Part shown: piece by piece, positions 30,456 to 38,974 of the stretch
Layout: every line of letters begins with the position of its first letter
How positions within the stretch are numbered: the first letter of the stretch is position 1
From: Myxococcales bacterium
GTDB taxonomy: Bacteria > Myxococcota_A > Polyangia > Polyangiales > JADJMO01
Length of the DNA: 64,000 nt
Assembly: GCA_016709545.1 (NCBI GenBank)
Contig: JADJMO010000007.1
Location: forward strand, 335,494 to 399,493
Direction: 5' to 3'
Position numbers and translations under genes: made by a program
Notes under the pieces: model-generated
Seen by the model: only the letters and a program-made list of their open reading frames with translations
Databases searched by the model: none
What the model was told of the DNA's origin: nothing

Positions 30456-31832
30456 TCACTTCCCGCCCGCGACCGCCACGCTCTCGACGTAGACGGTGAT
30501 GTCCACGGGCGGGGGCGCGGGGCCGCAGTCCATGGATGCGGAGCCGGGTCCGACCCCGCCGCCGCTGATCGCCACGCCCGTCATGGCCGCCGTGGTCGAT
30601 GGCGTGGTGAGCGTGACGGTGCGGAACCCCGTGTCGTAGGAGCCGTCGGCGCCCGGCTTGTCGGGCAGCACCACCGACGTCGAGTCGACGCTCGGCGCGA
30701 GGCCGGGGCTCGCCGCGAGGAAGTGCACCGCGTTCTTGCTGGCCGGCATGCTCCCGGTGAACCGCGGCTTGCCGACCACCCGCACCTTGAAGGTGGCCGT
30801 CCCCGAGCCGACGAGCACGGTCGCGAAGCCTCCCTGGCTGTAGCTGCCGCAGTACGAGACCGAGAAGGGACCGATGGCCCAGCACTTCTTGCCCTCGCAG
30901 TCGGCCGGATTGACCGCGCCCCAGATCTTCGCGCCCGCGCCGGTCACCGACGCGCTCAGGTCCAAGCTGCTCGTGGACAGGATGGGCACGCCCAGGAGAT
31001 CCGTGCCCGACACGAAGCCGGTGCTGCCCGCGGCGCTCGCGTTCCCGGCGGCGTCGTGGACGAGCGGCAAGGGGACCACGCTCGCTTCGACGTCGTTCCA
31101 CTCGCTCCAGCGGAAGCGGAAGCCCCGCTCGCGAACCACGTTCGGGGTCCCCCACGCGAGGTTGGTCGTGATCTTCTTCGCGGGCGTGCTGAATCCGAGC
31201 ACCGTCGCCGACGACAGCGCCTCGCCGAACGGCTCGTCCGCGAGGAGCTCGCGCTCGTCCCACACGAGCGGCACGGCGCCGAACGCCGCGATCGTGCGCC
31301 CCCGCCACTTCGGTGCCTTGGTGTCGGCGGCCAGCGTGAAGTGCGCGGTGACCTTGCCCATCCAGCCGACGTCGCCCGAGAACGCGGAGGCCTTGCCCGT
31401 CGCCGTGCCACCGATCGGCACGCCCTTGGCGTCGAGTTCGAACGTGAAGGTGTCGTAGCTCTCGGTGACGCGGGCCGAGCCGCTCGTCCCCGAGATCGAG
31501 AAGCTGAGGTCCTTGCCCGTGTGCAGCGTGGCCTTGATCGCGGCGTCCGCCGCGAGCCCCTGCGGCTCGCCGAACGGCGCCATGATCGCGCCCGACACCG
31601 CCGATCCGTCGAGGTCGAGGCGCCCGGTCCAGCCCTTGGAGATCGAGGAAAGCGAGCCGAACGAGCCGGCGTCCCACTCGAGCGTCGCGTCGGACATGAC
31701 GAGGGCGTAGGAGTGCCAGCCGACGAAGGGGACGTTCGGGTCGGACTCGCTCTCTCCGGACGTCTTGCCGCCGCAGCCAGCGAGCAGTGCAGCGAGGGTC
31801 AGCGCGAGGAATCCATGCGGGGCGTGGGCCAT
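30456..31832 (-). CDS. Hypothetical lipoprotein
   Basis: This 458-residue protein is expected at the cell surface. It starts MAHAPHGFLALTLAALLAGC, giving a clear lipobox (LAGC, Cys20), with GGAG 8 nt before the ATG; an ATG 12 nt upstream is possible. The mature body is a long beta-sandwich series with alternating hydrophobic residues, for example DLSFSISGTSGSARVTESYD and KVTAHFTLAADTKAPKW, and a Cys pair ADCEGKKCWAIGPFSVSYC near residue 310. I recognise no family. It lies convergent to the preceding gene with 9 bp between stops, and is downstream of the LysR gene on the same strand. Confidence 0.75.
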   Translation of the reverse strand: MAHAPHGFLALTLAALLAGCGGKTSGESESDPNVPFVGWHSYALVMSDATLEWDAGSFGSLSSISKGWTGRLDLDGSAVSGAIMAPFGEPQGLAADAAIKATLHTGKDLSFSISGTSGSARVTESYDTFTFELDAKGVPIGGTATGKASAFSGDVGWMGKVTAHFTLAADTKAPKWRGRTIAAFGAVPLVWDERELLADEPFGEALSSATVLGFSTPAKKITTNLAWGTPNVVRERGFRFRWSEWNDVEASVVPLPLVHDAAGNASAAGSTGFVSGTDLLGVPILSTSSLDLSASVTGAGAKIWGAVNPADCEGKKCWAIGPFSVSYCGSYSQGGFATVLVGSGTATFKVRVVGKPRFTGSMPASKNAVHFLAASPGLAPSVDSTSVVLPDKPGADGSYDTGFRTVTLTTPSTTAAMTGVAISGGGVGPGSASMDCGPAPPPVDITVYVESVAVAGGK

Positions 31833-31921
31833 GACCAGCTCCATCGCACGTCGCGTGCCCGCGCGTTTCCCGCGAACATTCGCCGCGATGTGCCACCCAC
31901 CGAGTGTGCCACCGACCGCGT

Positions 31922-32845
31922 CTACGACCGCGCAGTCCGGCGCTTCGGCGAGAGCACCGCCCGCAGGTGAGGCACCGCGACCTCGACGAAGGCACGAACC
32001 TTCGCCGACGTGGCCGAGGCCGCGTGGACCACGTGGACCGGCACCGGCGCCGGCTCGTGGTCGGCGAGCAACCGCACGAGCCGACCGGCCCGGAGCTCGT
32101 CTTCGACCTGGTAGGAGAGGGCGCACGTGACCCCGACGCCATCCACCGCGGCGCCGACCGCGGCCTCGGCGGTGTTGACGGTGAGCACCGGTCGCACGGC
32201 GACGCGGACCTTCCGTCCGCCCCCTTTGCCGGCGCCGAAGGTCCACGTGTCGGTCGCGGTCAGCGCGGAGAAGCCGATGCAGGCGTGGCCCGCGAGGTCG
32301 GTCGGGGCCTTCGGCCGGCCGCGACGCGAGAGGTAGTCGGGGCTCGCGCAGGTCACGCGGTGGAGCTCGCCGACCTTGACCGCCACCAGCGCGGAGTCCG
32401 GGAGATCGGCGATGCGGATGGCCACGTCGATCCCCTCGTCGACGACGTTGACCACGCGATCGAGCAGGAGAAGGCGCGCGCGCAGGGCCGGATGGGTCGC
32501 GAGGCAGCGCTGCAGCGCCGGCCGCACGTGGAGCGCGCCGAAGCGGGTCGGGGCGGTGACGGTGAGGAGCCCCTGCGGCGCGCCGACGGCCCCCGCGGCC
32601 TGCTGCTCGGCCTCCGCGAGCTCCGCGAGGACGCGGCGGCACGTGGTGAGGTAGCGCTCTCCGGGCTCGGTCAACGCGAGCGAGCGGGTGGTGCGCCGCA
32701 GGAGCTGGGCCCCGAGTCGCGCCTCGAGGCCGGCCACCGCCCGCGTGGTCGAGGCCGGGGAACAGCGCAGCTGCCGGGCGGCCGCGGAGAAGCTGCCGGC
32801 GTCGACGGTGACCACGAACGCCCGCATCGCCTCGAGCCGGTCCAT
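31922..32845 (-). CDS. LysR family transcriptional regulator
   Basis: This is a 307-residue DNA-binding regulator. Residues 1-60 form the LysR winged helix-turn-helix (MRAFVVTVDAGSFSAAARQL, then SPASTTRAVAGLEARLG), and residues 90-300 form the effector-binding domain with LTVTAPTRFG and IDVAIRIADLPDSALVAVKVG, close to the DmlR/PA0477-like subgroup that often acts divergently. It is divergent from the AhpD-like and PNPOx-like genes, and the 111-bp intergenic region carries palindromic ATGGC-type repeats. Control of those two redox genes is the likely role. A TATCCT hexamer ends 6 nt before its ATG. Confidence 0.93.
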   Translation of the reverse strand: MDRLEAMRAFVVTVDAGSFSAAARQLRCSPASTTRAVAGLEARLGAQLLRRTTRSLALTEPGERYLTTCRRVLAELAEAEQQAAGAVGAPQGLLTVTAPTRFGALHVRPALQRCLATHPALRARLLLLDRVVNVVDEGIDVAIRIADLPDSALVAVKVGELHRVTCASPDYLSRRGRPKAPTDLAGHACIGFSALTATDTWTFGAGKGGGRKVRVAVRPVLTVNTAEAAVGAAVDGVGVTCALSYQVEDELRAGRLVRLLADHEPAPVPVHVVHAASATSAKVRAFVEVAVPHLRAVLSPKRRTARS

Positions 32846-32851
32846 CTTTGC

Positions 32852-32857
32852 AGGATA
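32852..32857 (-). promoter_or_regulatory. Probable leaderless promoter -10 of the LysR gene
   Basis: TATCCT ends 6 nt before the ATG on the minus strand. The site abuts the LysR operator candidate, so LysR binding would block its own promoter. Confidence 0.5.
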
Positions 32858-32864
32858 CGCACAG

Positions 32865-32938
32865 ATGGCTTGCAGAGCATGGCCATTCTCTCAGCGCGCA
32901 GCGATGGCCAAGCTGTCTCCACCGACAGATTCCGTCGG
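32865..32938. promoter_or_regulatory. Candidate LysR operator between divergent genes
   Basis: ATGGC occurs at 32865-32869, within the palindrome ATGGCCAT at 32879-32886, and as ATGGCCA at 32904-32910. A perfect inverted repeat CCGAC/GTCGG lies at 32922-32926 and 32934-32938. Repeated half sites in the gap between a LysR gene and its divergent neighbour are where LysR proteins normally bind. Confidence 0.4.
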
Positions 32939-32956
32939 CCCGACAGGAGCACTCCC

Positions 32957-33496
32957 ATGCGCATCGCCCCCCTCGATCCCACGACCGCCTCCGGCACCAC
33001 CAAGGACCTCCTCGACGGCGTCCAGAAGGGCCTCGGCGGAACGCCGAACCTGTTCCGCGTCGCCGCGCAGTCCCCCGCCGCGCTCGAGGCGCTCGTCTCC
33101 CTCTTCGGGGCCGTCGGCAAGGGCAAGCTCGACGCTCGCACCCGGGAGTCCGTGGCGCTCGCCGTCTCCGAGTTCGACGCCTGCGACTACTGCCTCTCCG
33201 CGCACTCCGCGCTCGGCAAGCGTGCCGGTCTCTCCGACGCCGACCTCGAGAAGGCGCGCCACGCGACGGCCGACGACCCGCGACGCGCCGCGATCCTGGC
33301 GCTCACCCGCGCCGTGGTGGAGAAGCGTGGCCGCGTGGACGACGCCGCGCTCGTCGAGGTCCGCCGCGCGGGCCTGAGCGACGGCGAGGTCGTCGAGGTC
33401 GTCGCCAACGTCGCGCTGACGATCTTCACCAACTACCTCAACGAGCTCGCGGGGACCGACATCGACTTCCCCGTCGTCCACCACCACCCGCGCTGA
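32957..33496 (+). CDS. AhpD-like carboxymuconolactone decarboxylase family protein
   Basis: The 179-residue product belongs to the CMD/AhpD fold, whose members are often thioredoxin-like alkylhydroperoxidases. The catalytic motif is complete: SEFDACDYCLSAH, with the Cys pair and His in the ExxxCxxCxxxH spacing near residues 72-84. AGGAG stands 7 nt before the ATG. It is divergent from the LysR gene and followed 8 bp later by the PNPOx-like gene, so both may be induced by oxidants through LysR. Peroxidase activity is inferred from the motif; an electron donor gene is not nearby. Confidence 0.9.
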   Translation: MRIAPLDPTTASGTTKDLLDGVQKGLGGTPNLFRVAAQSPAALEALVSLFGAVGKGKLDARTRESVALAVSEFDACDYCLSAHSALGKRAGLSDADLEKARHATADDPRRAAILALTRAVVEKRGRVDDAALVEVRRAGLSDGEVVEVVANVALTIFTNYLNELAGTDIDFPVVHHHPR

Positions 33497-33504
33497 GCAA
33501 GACG

Positions 33505-34107
33505 ATGCCCCGTCCCTCGAGCGACGTCGCCTTCACCCCCGCGGTGAAGGCCGCCCAGACGCAGCGCGGATCGCGCGCCAGCTACGCCCAGGTCGAGCGC
33601 TCGGGGGGCTTCGCGACCGAGGTCGACGACGACCTCGCCGCGTTCCTCGCCGAGCGCGACAGCTTCTACCTCGCGACGGCGAGCGCGGAGGGCCAGCCGT
33701 ACGTGCAGCACCGCGGGGGCCCCAAGGGGTTCGTCCACGTGCTCGACGCGCACACCCTCGCGTTCGCCGACTTCGCCGGCAACCGTCAGTTCGTCTCGCT
33801 CGGCAACCTCTCCGAGAACCCGCGCGCGTTCCTGTTCTTCATGGACCACGCGCGCCGGCAGCGCATCAAGGTGTGGGGCAGGGCGCGCGTCGTCGAGGAC
33901 GATCCCGCGCTCCTCGCGCAGCTCACCCCCGCGGGCTACCCGGCGCGCCCCGAGCGGGTCATCGTCTTCACCATCGAGGCGTGGGATGCGAACTGCCCGC
34001 AGCACATCCCGCAACTCCTCCCGGCGAAGGAGGTGCACGCCGCCCTCGACCGCAAGGACGCCCGCATCCGCGAGCTCGAAGCCGCGCTCGCTCGTCAGGG
34101 CGGGTAG
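33505..34107 (+). CDS. Pyridoxamine 5'-phosphate oxidase-like flavoprotein
   Basis: This is a 200-residue split-barrel protein that should bind FMN or a related flavin. The core is visible from about residue 45: LAAFLAERDSFYLATASAEG, YVQHRGGPKGFVHVLD and the strand LAFADFAGNRQFVSLGNL, then FLFFMDHARRQRIKVWGRARV, as in the COG3576-like group. A helical C-terminal tail is added (DRKDARIRELEAALARQ). It lacks the residues that would mark it as the vitamin B6 enzyme PdxH, so a reductase role is more likely. It is in the same unit as the AhpD-like gene, and its last 13 bp overlap the cupin gene. Confidence 0.85.
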   Translation: MPRPSSDVAFTPAVKAAQTQRGSRASYAQVERSGGFATEVDDDLAAFLAERDSFYLATASAEGQPYVQHRGGPKGFVHVLDAHTLAFADFAGNRQFVSLGNLSENPRAFLFFMDHARRQRIKVWGRARVVEDDPALLAQLTPAGYPARPERVIVFTIEAWDANCPQHIPQLLPAKEVHAALDRKDARIRELEAALARQGG

Positions 34108-34463
34108 GTGACCGTGTCTTCCGGCTGCCGCGACGCGAGCACGAGCAGTCGGGCCTCGTCGGGGCCGCGGTTCTCCACGTGGTGCGCACACCCGGGAGGG
34201 ATGACGACGAACTCGCCGCACGCGAGCGGCACCTCGCGTTCGCCGTCGATCACGACCACCGCGCCCGCGAGGACCAGCACGAGCTCGGTCACGTGACTGT
34301 GGGCGTGCGTGGCCGAGGCCCGACGCCCCGGCGAAAGGACGTCGTGGTGCGCGAAGACGGGCAGGGCGCCCGTCGGCAGCACCGCGGAGAGCGCGTAGGC
34401 CTCGCCGCTCCGCGCCGACCGGAGCTCCTCGTGGGGCAGGGCCGAGAGCCGATGGGCCTCCAT
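34095..34463 (-). CDS. Cupin domain protein
   Basis: This is a small 122-residue single-cupin protein. It shows the metal-binding motif HAHSHVTELVLVLAGAVVVIDGE (His, His, Glu) and a second His in PPGCAHHVEN. Such proteins are enzymes or sensors with a bound divalent metal. It begins two bases after the stop of the phospholipase C gene, so it is the last gene of the minus-strand series running from the ExbB cassette. The 3' end overlaps the PNPOx-like gene by 13 bp. The substrate is unknown. Confidence 0.85.
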   Translation of the reverse strand: MEAHRLSALPHEELRSARSGEAYALSAVLPTGALPVFAHHDVLSPGRRASATHAHSHVTELVLVLAGAVVVIDGEREVPLACGEFVVIPPGCAHHVENRGPDEARLLVLASRQPEDTVTYPP

Positions 34464-34464
34464 C

Positions 34465-35546
34465 CTAGAGCGACTCCACCGCGGCGCTCGTGCAGCCCGC
34501 CGGCGCCGTCACGGGGTTGCACCGCGAGGGCGTTCCGCTCGGGATCTCCACGAAGTAGCTGGTGCGCGGGTCCTTCGCCGGGAAGTCGGTGCTCACGATC
34601 TGCGCGCCGCTCGCGAGGGCCGCGTCGAGCTGGGTGCGATCGCCGGCCCACCCCGCGTCCACGCTCCTGTCGGCGAACGTGCGGACGATGAAGCCCTTCT
34701 TCACGAGGGCCGTGATCGCGTCCTTGCCCGCGAGCGCGCCGTTGCGCACCAGCACGGCCGCGAACGGATCGGTCTCGTCGGCGTCGGCGAAGAGCAACCT
34801 GTCGGCGAGGTCCTTGCGGCCGTGGGTGTAGGCGTCGCGGTAGGCGTCCGAGCGATCGAGGTAGAACAGCACGCGCCCCCGCGTCGCGCCGAGCGTGGGC
34901 CAGCCCTTGCTCGTCACGGCCTCGCGCAGGCTCGCCGCGCCGCCCTTCACCTCGTCGGGGTGATCACGAGCTCGCGCGGGAACACGCTCAGGATCTCCCG
35001 CTCCAGCGCCACCGCGCGCGCCTCGCCCGTGTCGGTCTCCCAGCCGTCCTTGGGCTCGAGGTGCACGAAGAGCGGGTGGTGCGAGGGGTGCGCGTCGGAC
35101 CACGCGCGGAGCTCGGCGAGGCAGTCGGTGAACACGCGGCAGGTCGTGCCCTCGTCGAAGATGGGCAGGTGGTAGACCTCGTAGCGACCGCACGCCTCGT
35201 TCCAGTGCGTGTCGAGCTCGATCCCGCGCACGCCCTGCTCCGAGAGCTGCTTGCCGATCGACGCGTGGGTGTACTGCCATTCGGCGGCGCCGCCCTTGGC
35301 CGGCTGCACGTGGTAGCTGTTGTGCGTCGCCTCGAGCTGGAGCTCGTTCAGGTGCAGCGTGGCGTCGAGCGGGCCAGGCGTGCCTTTGGTCGTGCGCGGC
35401 TTCCCGACACCGAGCGCGGGCGGGCAGAGCGGGGCCTCTTCGCCCTCGTCGCTCGCCACGTCGTTCACCGGCGCGCTCGGAGCCGTCTCGCCGTGGCAGC
35501 CGACGATCAGGGCGAGCCCGAGGAGTCCGCGCGACCAACGGTTCAT
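34465..35546 (-). CDS. Ca2+-dependent phosphoinositide phospholipase C-like lipoprotein, one apparent 1-nt deletion
   Basis: This is an exported PLC-like phosphodiesterase. The lipobox is LIVGC (Cys17). The TIM-barrel N-terminal half has the catalytic His in LEATHNSYHV, GVRGIELDTHW and a second His in VYHLPIFDEGTTC, characteristic of bacterial PI-PLC-C1-type enzymes. The second half (GWPTLGATRGRVLFYLD to the end) is in another frame. Adding one C to the C4 run opposite 34957-34960 makes VITPDEVKGGAAS and one 360-residue protein. The break is probably a sequence error because everything else is intact. Phospholipid or phosphodiester substrates are inferred from the family. Confidence 0.8.
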
Positions 35547-35553
35547 CGCCGAG

Positions 35554-35559
35554 AGCGTA
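35554..35559 (-). promoter_or_regulatory. Probable leaderless promoter -10 of the phospholipase C gene
   Basis: TACGCT ends 7 nt before the ATG on the minus strand, within the 39-bp gap after the GNAT gene. No Shine-Dalgarno sequence is seen. Confidence 0.45.
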
Positions 35560-35585
35560 GCGGACCGGTGACCACCCGGTGACGG

Positions 35586-36257
35586 TCAGGTGCGCGCGCG
35601 CTTCTTCGCGGGGCGCGGCTTCGGCGGCGGCGTGAGCTCTTCGACGGGCGGAGGCTCCTTCGCCGGCGGCAAGGGCCGCGGCGGGAGGAGTTCGGGCTCG
35701 ACCTGGATGGTCTGCGCCATGAAGATCGCCGCGTCGAGCTTGCGGAACCCGCGCTTGCGGTACCACCCGAGCGCGTTCTCGTTGTTCTCGGCGACCTCGA
35801 GCACCAGGTGGGTGAGCCCCCGCACCCGCGCGATGTGCTGCAGCTGCTCGAGCACGAACCCGCCGATGCCGCGCCCGCTCCAGTCGGGGTGCACCGCGAG
35901 CTCGTCCACGAACAGCGGCCGCATGTCGCGCGCCTCGAAATAGCGGGGGTTCAGCCAGGTATCGCCGCCGACCTCGTAGGTGACCTCGGCGTACGCGACG
36001 ATCTCCTTGCCGACGTAGAAGAGGAGCTGCTCGACGCCCTCCTCCTCGTAGGTCTCGAGGAACCGGGACTTGGTGCGCGGCCGCTGGTACTCGACGGTCG
36101 CGCGGTTGACGTCGCGGAACGAGAGCTTGAGGAACTCCCACACCCGGTTGAGATCGCGCCGGTGGATCCGGCGCACCTCGATCACGGGCTCCTTCTTCTT
36201 GCGCGGGCGGGGCTGCTTGTCGGCGGCGTCCGGCGTTGCTGCGCGCTCGTCGGCCAC
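35586..36257 (-). CDS. GNAT family N-acetyltransferase
   Basis: This 223-residue protein transfers an acetyl group from acetyl-CoA to an unknown acceptor. A basic N-terminal tail (residues 1-25) precedes the domain; motif A is VDELAVHPDWSGRGIGGFVLEQL near residues 115-140, with the CoA pyrophosphate loop GRGIGG, followed by LVLEVAENNENALGWYRKRGFRK. A Pro/Lys-rich C-terminal tail ends the protein. The start is 6 bp after the cytochrome c stop, so the two are co-transcribed. Confidence 0.9.
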   Translation of the reverse strand: MADERAATPDAADKQPRPRKKKEPVIEVRRIHRRDLNRVWEFLKLSFRDVNRATVEYQRPRTKSRFLETYEEEGVEQLLFYVGKEIVAYAEVTYEVGGDTWLNPRYFEARDMRPLFVDELAVHPDWSGRGIGGFVLEQLQHIARVRGLTHLVLEVAENNENALGWYRKRGFRKLDAAIFMAQTIQVEPELLPPRPLPPAKEPPPVEELTPPPKPRPAKKRART

Positions 36258-36263
36258 GTTGCC

Positions 36264-36680
36264 TCAGGGGCGCTTGATACCGGCCGCGTTGCCGGCGTCG
36301 AGCTTCTTGTCGACCGGGTAGTTGTTCTTCTTGGCGAGGTAGGCCGTGATGGCCCAGTACTCCGCGTCCGACAGCGACGTCGGCTTGTCGCTCGGCATGT
36401 TGCCCTTGATGTAGTCGAAGGCGTCCTTGGCGGTCTTGTAGTCGTCGAAGCCCTTCGGGCCCACCAGTGCCGGCGCCTTGGCCTTGCCCTCGCCGCTCGC
36501 GCCGTGACACGAGGCGCACGCGGCGCCGTAGGCCTTCTCGCCGAGGGCCATCTGCTCCTCGAGCGTGGCCGGCTCCTTCACGTCGCTCTTGGCGCCGCCG
36601 GTCTCCGCCGGCTTGCCACCACCACAACCCACCGCCACCACAGCCCACAGGGACATCACCGAGAGAAGGACAAAACGCAT
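36264..36680 (-). CDS. Class I monohaem cytochrome c lipoprotein
   Basis: This is an exported electron carrier of 138 residues. The lipobox VGC puts the lipid on Cys19. The haem site is CASCH (residues 55-59), with the probable axial Met in KGNMPS near residue 95 and EYWAITAYLAKKNN at the end, typical of the class I fold. I use the ATG giving MRFVLLSVMSLW, which has a TAGGCT hexamer 7 nt upstream. It sits between the ExbD genes and a GNAT gene on the same strand. A redox partner cannot be named; respiratory or periplasmic electron transfer is expected. Confidence 0.9.
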   Translation of the reverse strand: MRFVLLSVMSLWAVVAVGCGGGKPAETGGAKSDVKEPATLEEQMALGEKAYGAACASCHGASGEGKAKAPALVGPKGFDDYKTAKDAFDYIKGNMPSDKPTSLSDAEYWAITAYLAKKNNYPVDKKLDAGNAAGIKRP

Positions 36681-36687
36681 GAGAGGT

Positions 36688-36693
36688 AGCCTA
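36688..36693 (-). promoter_or_regulatory. Probable leaderless promoter -10 of the cytochrome c gene
   Basis: TAGGCT ends 7 nt before the ATG, and TTGTTG lies 17 nt upstream of it. This makes an internal promoter likely, 72 bp downstream of the ExbD genes. Confidence 0.5.
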
Positions 36694-36752
36694 TCGAGGG
36701 CCGCAACAGCCAACAAGAGCCTCGATGACTACCTCTCACGAGAACGCGGCCG

Positions 36753-37382
36753 TTACTTGGAGGCCTGCATCGCGATGAAGTGGAAGCGCGAGATCTTCGC
36801 CTGGCCGAGCGTGTACATCACCTCGGTCATGACGCGGAAGCTCGTGTAGCGGTCGAAGAGGATCATGGCCTCGACGCCACCGGGCTTGTTCTTGGCCTTG
36901 GCGTTGGCCTCCTCGACCTTGACCGGGTTCTCGACCGCGGCGAGGAGCGGGGCGATCTCGAGATCGCTCGGCGTGCCGCGGGCCTTGAACTTGGGGGCGA
37001 AGCCGTGGGGCGAGTCACCCGGGCAGAACACGAGCTTGTAGTTCTCGTGCGGCTTGGGCGCGTCGGCCGGGTTGGTGAAGCAACCCGGGACCTCGATGCC
37101 CTTGAGCTCGTTGCCGTTGATGAGGACGTGTTCGCGCGAGACCACCACCTGGATGCCGTCCTGCGCCGCCTCGCCCTGGAGGATCGACGTGGGGAGCGCG
37201 AGGTCGTTGGTCTGCGGCATGTTGGCCGAAGACGCCGACAGGCTCTTCAGGAGGAACACGAGGATGATGGTCATCATGTCCATCATCGCCGTGATGTTGA
37301 GGAAGTTGACCTCGTGCGCGACTGCGTTGCGGCGCTTGTACTTGCGCAGCTCCGCCTTGAACTTGGACATCGACGCGGCCAT
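36753..37382 (-). CDS. ExbD/TolR-type motor protein (minus-strand cassette, second copy)
   Basis: ExbD/TolR proteins pair with ExbB/TolQ to turn the proton gradient into movement of a periplasmic partner. The 209-residue product has a short cytoplasmic N-terminus, one transmembrane helix near residues 28-50 carrying the essential Asp (FLNITAMMDMMTIILVFLL), and a periplasmic domain of about 150 residues with the Cys pair VPGCFTN and LVFCPGD. It differs markedly from the neighbouring ExbD, so the two are probably partners and not recent duplicates. The start is 3 bp after the previous gene. Two ExbDs with one ExbB match the AglRQS gliding motor pattern. Confidence 0.88.
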   Translation of the reverse strand: MAASMSKFKAELRKYKRRNAVAHEVNFLNITAMMDMMTIILVFLLKSLSASSANMPQTNDLALPTSILQGEAAQDGIQVVVSREHVLINGNELKGIEVPGCFTNPADAPKPHENYKLVFCPGDSPHGFAPKFKARGTPSDLEIAPLLAAVENPVKVEEANAKAKNKPGGVEAMILFDRYTSFRVMTEVMYTLGQAKISRFHFIAMQASK

Positions 37383-37385
37383 CGT

Positions 37386-37976
37386 TCAACCCTTCAGCAC
37401 GGTGAAGACGACCTGGGGGAAGAGCTCGCCCTTCTCGTCGGAGCGCAAGGCGTCCATGGCCTTGACGATCTCCTGGAAGGGGACGTTCGGGTTGGCGGTG
37501 ATCATCACCTGCTTCTCGACGTCGGCGTTGGGCACCTGCTCCTTGAGCCGGCGCGCGCACTTCTTGAGCCCCGCCTGGTCGTAGCGCTTGCCGTCGAACG
37601 ACTCGGCCGCGGGGGCCGAGACGCGGGGCAGCGTGATGCCCGAGCCGACGCCCTCGCAGCCAGGGGCGATCGAGGCGCCCTTGCCCTTGATGACGTAGCC
37701 GTCGCTGGCGATGATCACGGTGAGGTTGAGCGACTCCTCGGCCGGGTTCGACTTCACGCCGCCGCCGCTGCCGGCCTTGGGTGCGTCGGCCATCAGCGAG
37801 ACCGTGAAGGTCACGCTGATGCTCGCGAGCACGAACATCAGCACGTTGGTGATGATGTCGAGGAAGGGGACGATGTTGAGCTCGCCCGCCTCGTCTGCCG
37901 GATCGAGCTCCTTGGGCGCTGCGATGCGGCGAATCTTCGACCGCTGCGCCGCCGAGAGCTTTTCCTCACCCGCCAT
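37386..37976 (-). CDS. ExbD/TolR-type motor protein (minus-strand cassette, first copy)
   Basis: The 196-residue product has one transmembrane helix (ELNIVPFLDIITNVLMFVLASIS) with the conserved Asp at the proton path, preceded by a basic/acidic cytoplasmic tail. The periplasmic part ends with the TolR-like pattern VMITANPNVPFQEIVKAMDALR and FPQVVFTVLKG, close to the canonical family. It starts 6 bp downstream of the exbB-like gene. Together with the second ExbD it forms a one-plus-two cassette. Confidence 0.9.
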   Translation of the reverse strand: MAGEEKLSAAQRSKIRRIAAPKELDPADEAGELNIVPFLDIITNVLMFVLASISVTFTVSLMADAPKAGSGGGVKSNPAEESLNLTVIIASDGYVIKGKGASIAPGCEGVGSGITLPRVSAPAAESFDGKRYDQAGLKKCARRLKEQVPNADVEKQVMITANPNVPFQEIVKAMDALRSDEKGELFPQVVFTVLKG

Positions 37977-37982
37977 GGGGGA

Positions 37983-38684
37983 TCACTGTCCCTTGGTGAC
38001 GGCGAGGAGGTTGAAGATGCGCTCCTGGGTGGCATCCAGGTCGTGCAGGATCTTCTTGCTGTTGGCGTGCAGGATGAGGTGGGCGATCATGCAGCTCACG
38101 GCGATGCCGAGGCCGAACGCCGTGTTGCCCATGGCCTCGGAGATACCGGCCGCGAGGCGCTGCTGGCGCTCGGCGGCGGAGAGGTTGCCGGAGGACACCG
38201 CGGCGAAGGTCGCGATGAGGCCGGACACCGTGCCGAGGAGGCCGATGAGGGTCGCGATGTTGGCGAGCGACCACAGGGTGCCGATGCCGCGCTCGACGGG
38301 CGGCTTGAGCTCCGAGAGCTTCTCGCTCATCGCCGCGTCGATCTCGTCGGGGCCACGGTTGGCCACGGTGAGACCGCTCTTGACCAGCTGGAGGATGGGG
38401 TAGCCACCGCTACCGGCCTCGCACAGCTTGATCGCGCGATCGAGGTTGTTGGCGGTGACGAGCTTGCGCACCTGCGCGTAGAACTCCTTGGAGTTCACGC
38501 GGTACTTCGCGAGCTGGAACACCGTCCGCTCGATGATCAGCGCGACGACGATCGCGGAGATCAGGAGGTTGAAGTACATGAAGAGGCCGCCGTGCTTGAA
38601 GAAGCCAGCGAGGCCACCTTCACCACCCTCTGCTGCCGCCGCGTTGAACATCGACCCGAACGCCGCATCCACGAGCGAAACCAT
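37983..38684 (-). CDS. ExbB/TolQ/MotA-type proton channel (minus-strand cassette)
   Basis: This is the stator-like component with three membrane helices: residues about 34-56 (FMYFNLLISAIVVALIIERT), then SLANIATLIGLLGTVSGLIATF, the conserved helix lining the proton path, and FGLGIAVSCMIAHLIL. Between the first and second is a cytoplasmic loop of about 80 residues. At 233 residues, the length is normal. The ATG was chosen because AAGGAG stands 7 nt before it; an earlier GTG/ATG in the same frame would lengthen the N-terminus by 9 residues. It opens the minus-strand cassette, back-to-back with a second ExbB gene about 0.7 kb away. Confidence 0.92.
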   Translation of the reverse strand: MVSLVDAAFGSMFNAAAAEGGEGGLAGFFKHGGLFMYFNLLISAIVVALIIERTVFQLAKYRVNSKEFYAQVRKLVTANNLDRAIKLCEAGSGGYPILQLVKSGLTVANRGPDEIDAAMSEKLSELKPPVERGIGTLWSLANIATLIGLLGTVSGLIATFAAVSSGNLSAAERQQRLAAGISEAMGNTAFGLGIAVSCMIAHLILHANSKKILHDLDATQERIFNLLAVTKGQ

Positions 38685-38974
38685 CCCCGGACTCCTTTCG
38701 AACGCCGTCACGATTCCAGCTCGGCGCCCATCAACCCACTTGGCCCGCCGAAGAGGTCTACCCGACCTCGGCTCTCGACGCGCTCACGCCACGATCGAGG
38801 AGCGACTGCACTGCGACTACAACCGCCCGCCATTCGCGAGCCTGGAGGACTGTACTTTACCCGCCGCGCGCGAGGCAAGCACCGCGCGGAGGGGGCTCGT
38901 CGCGGTTCCAGATCCGTGCGTCGCGGACAATTCTACGTGAGGCAAAACCCGAGCACTTCCGCGCATCGAGGCGC

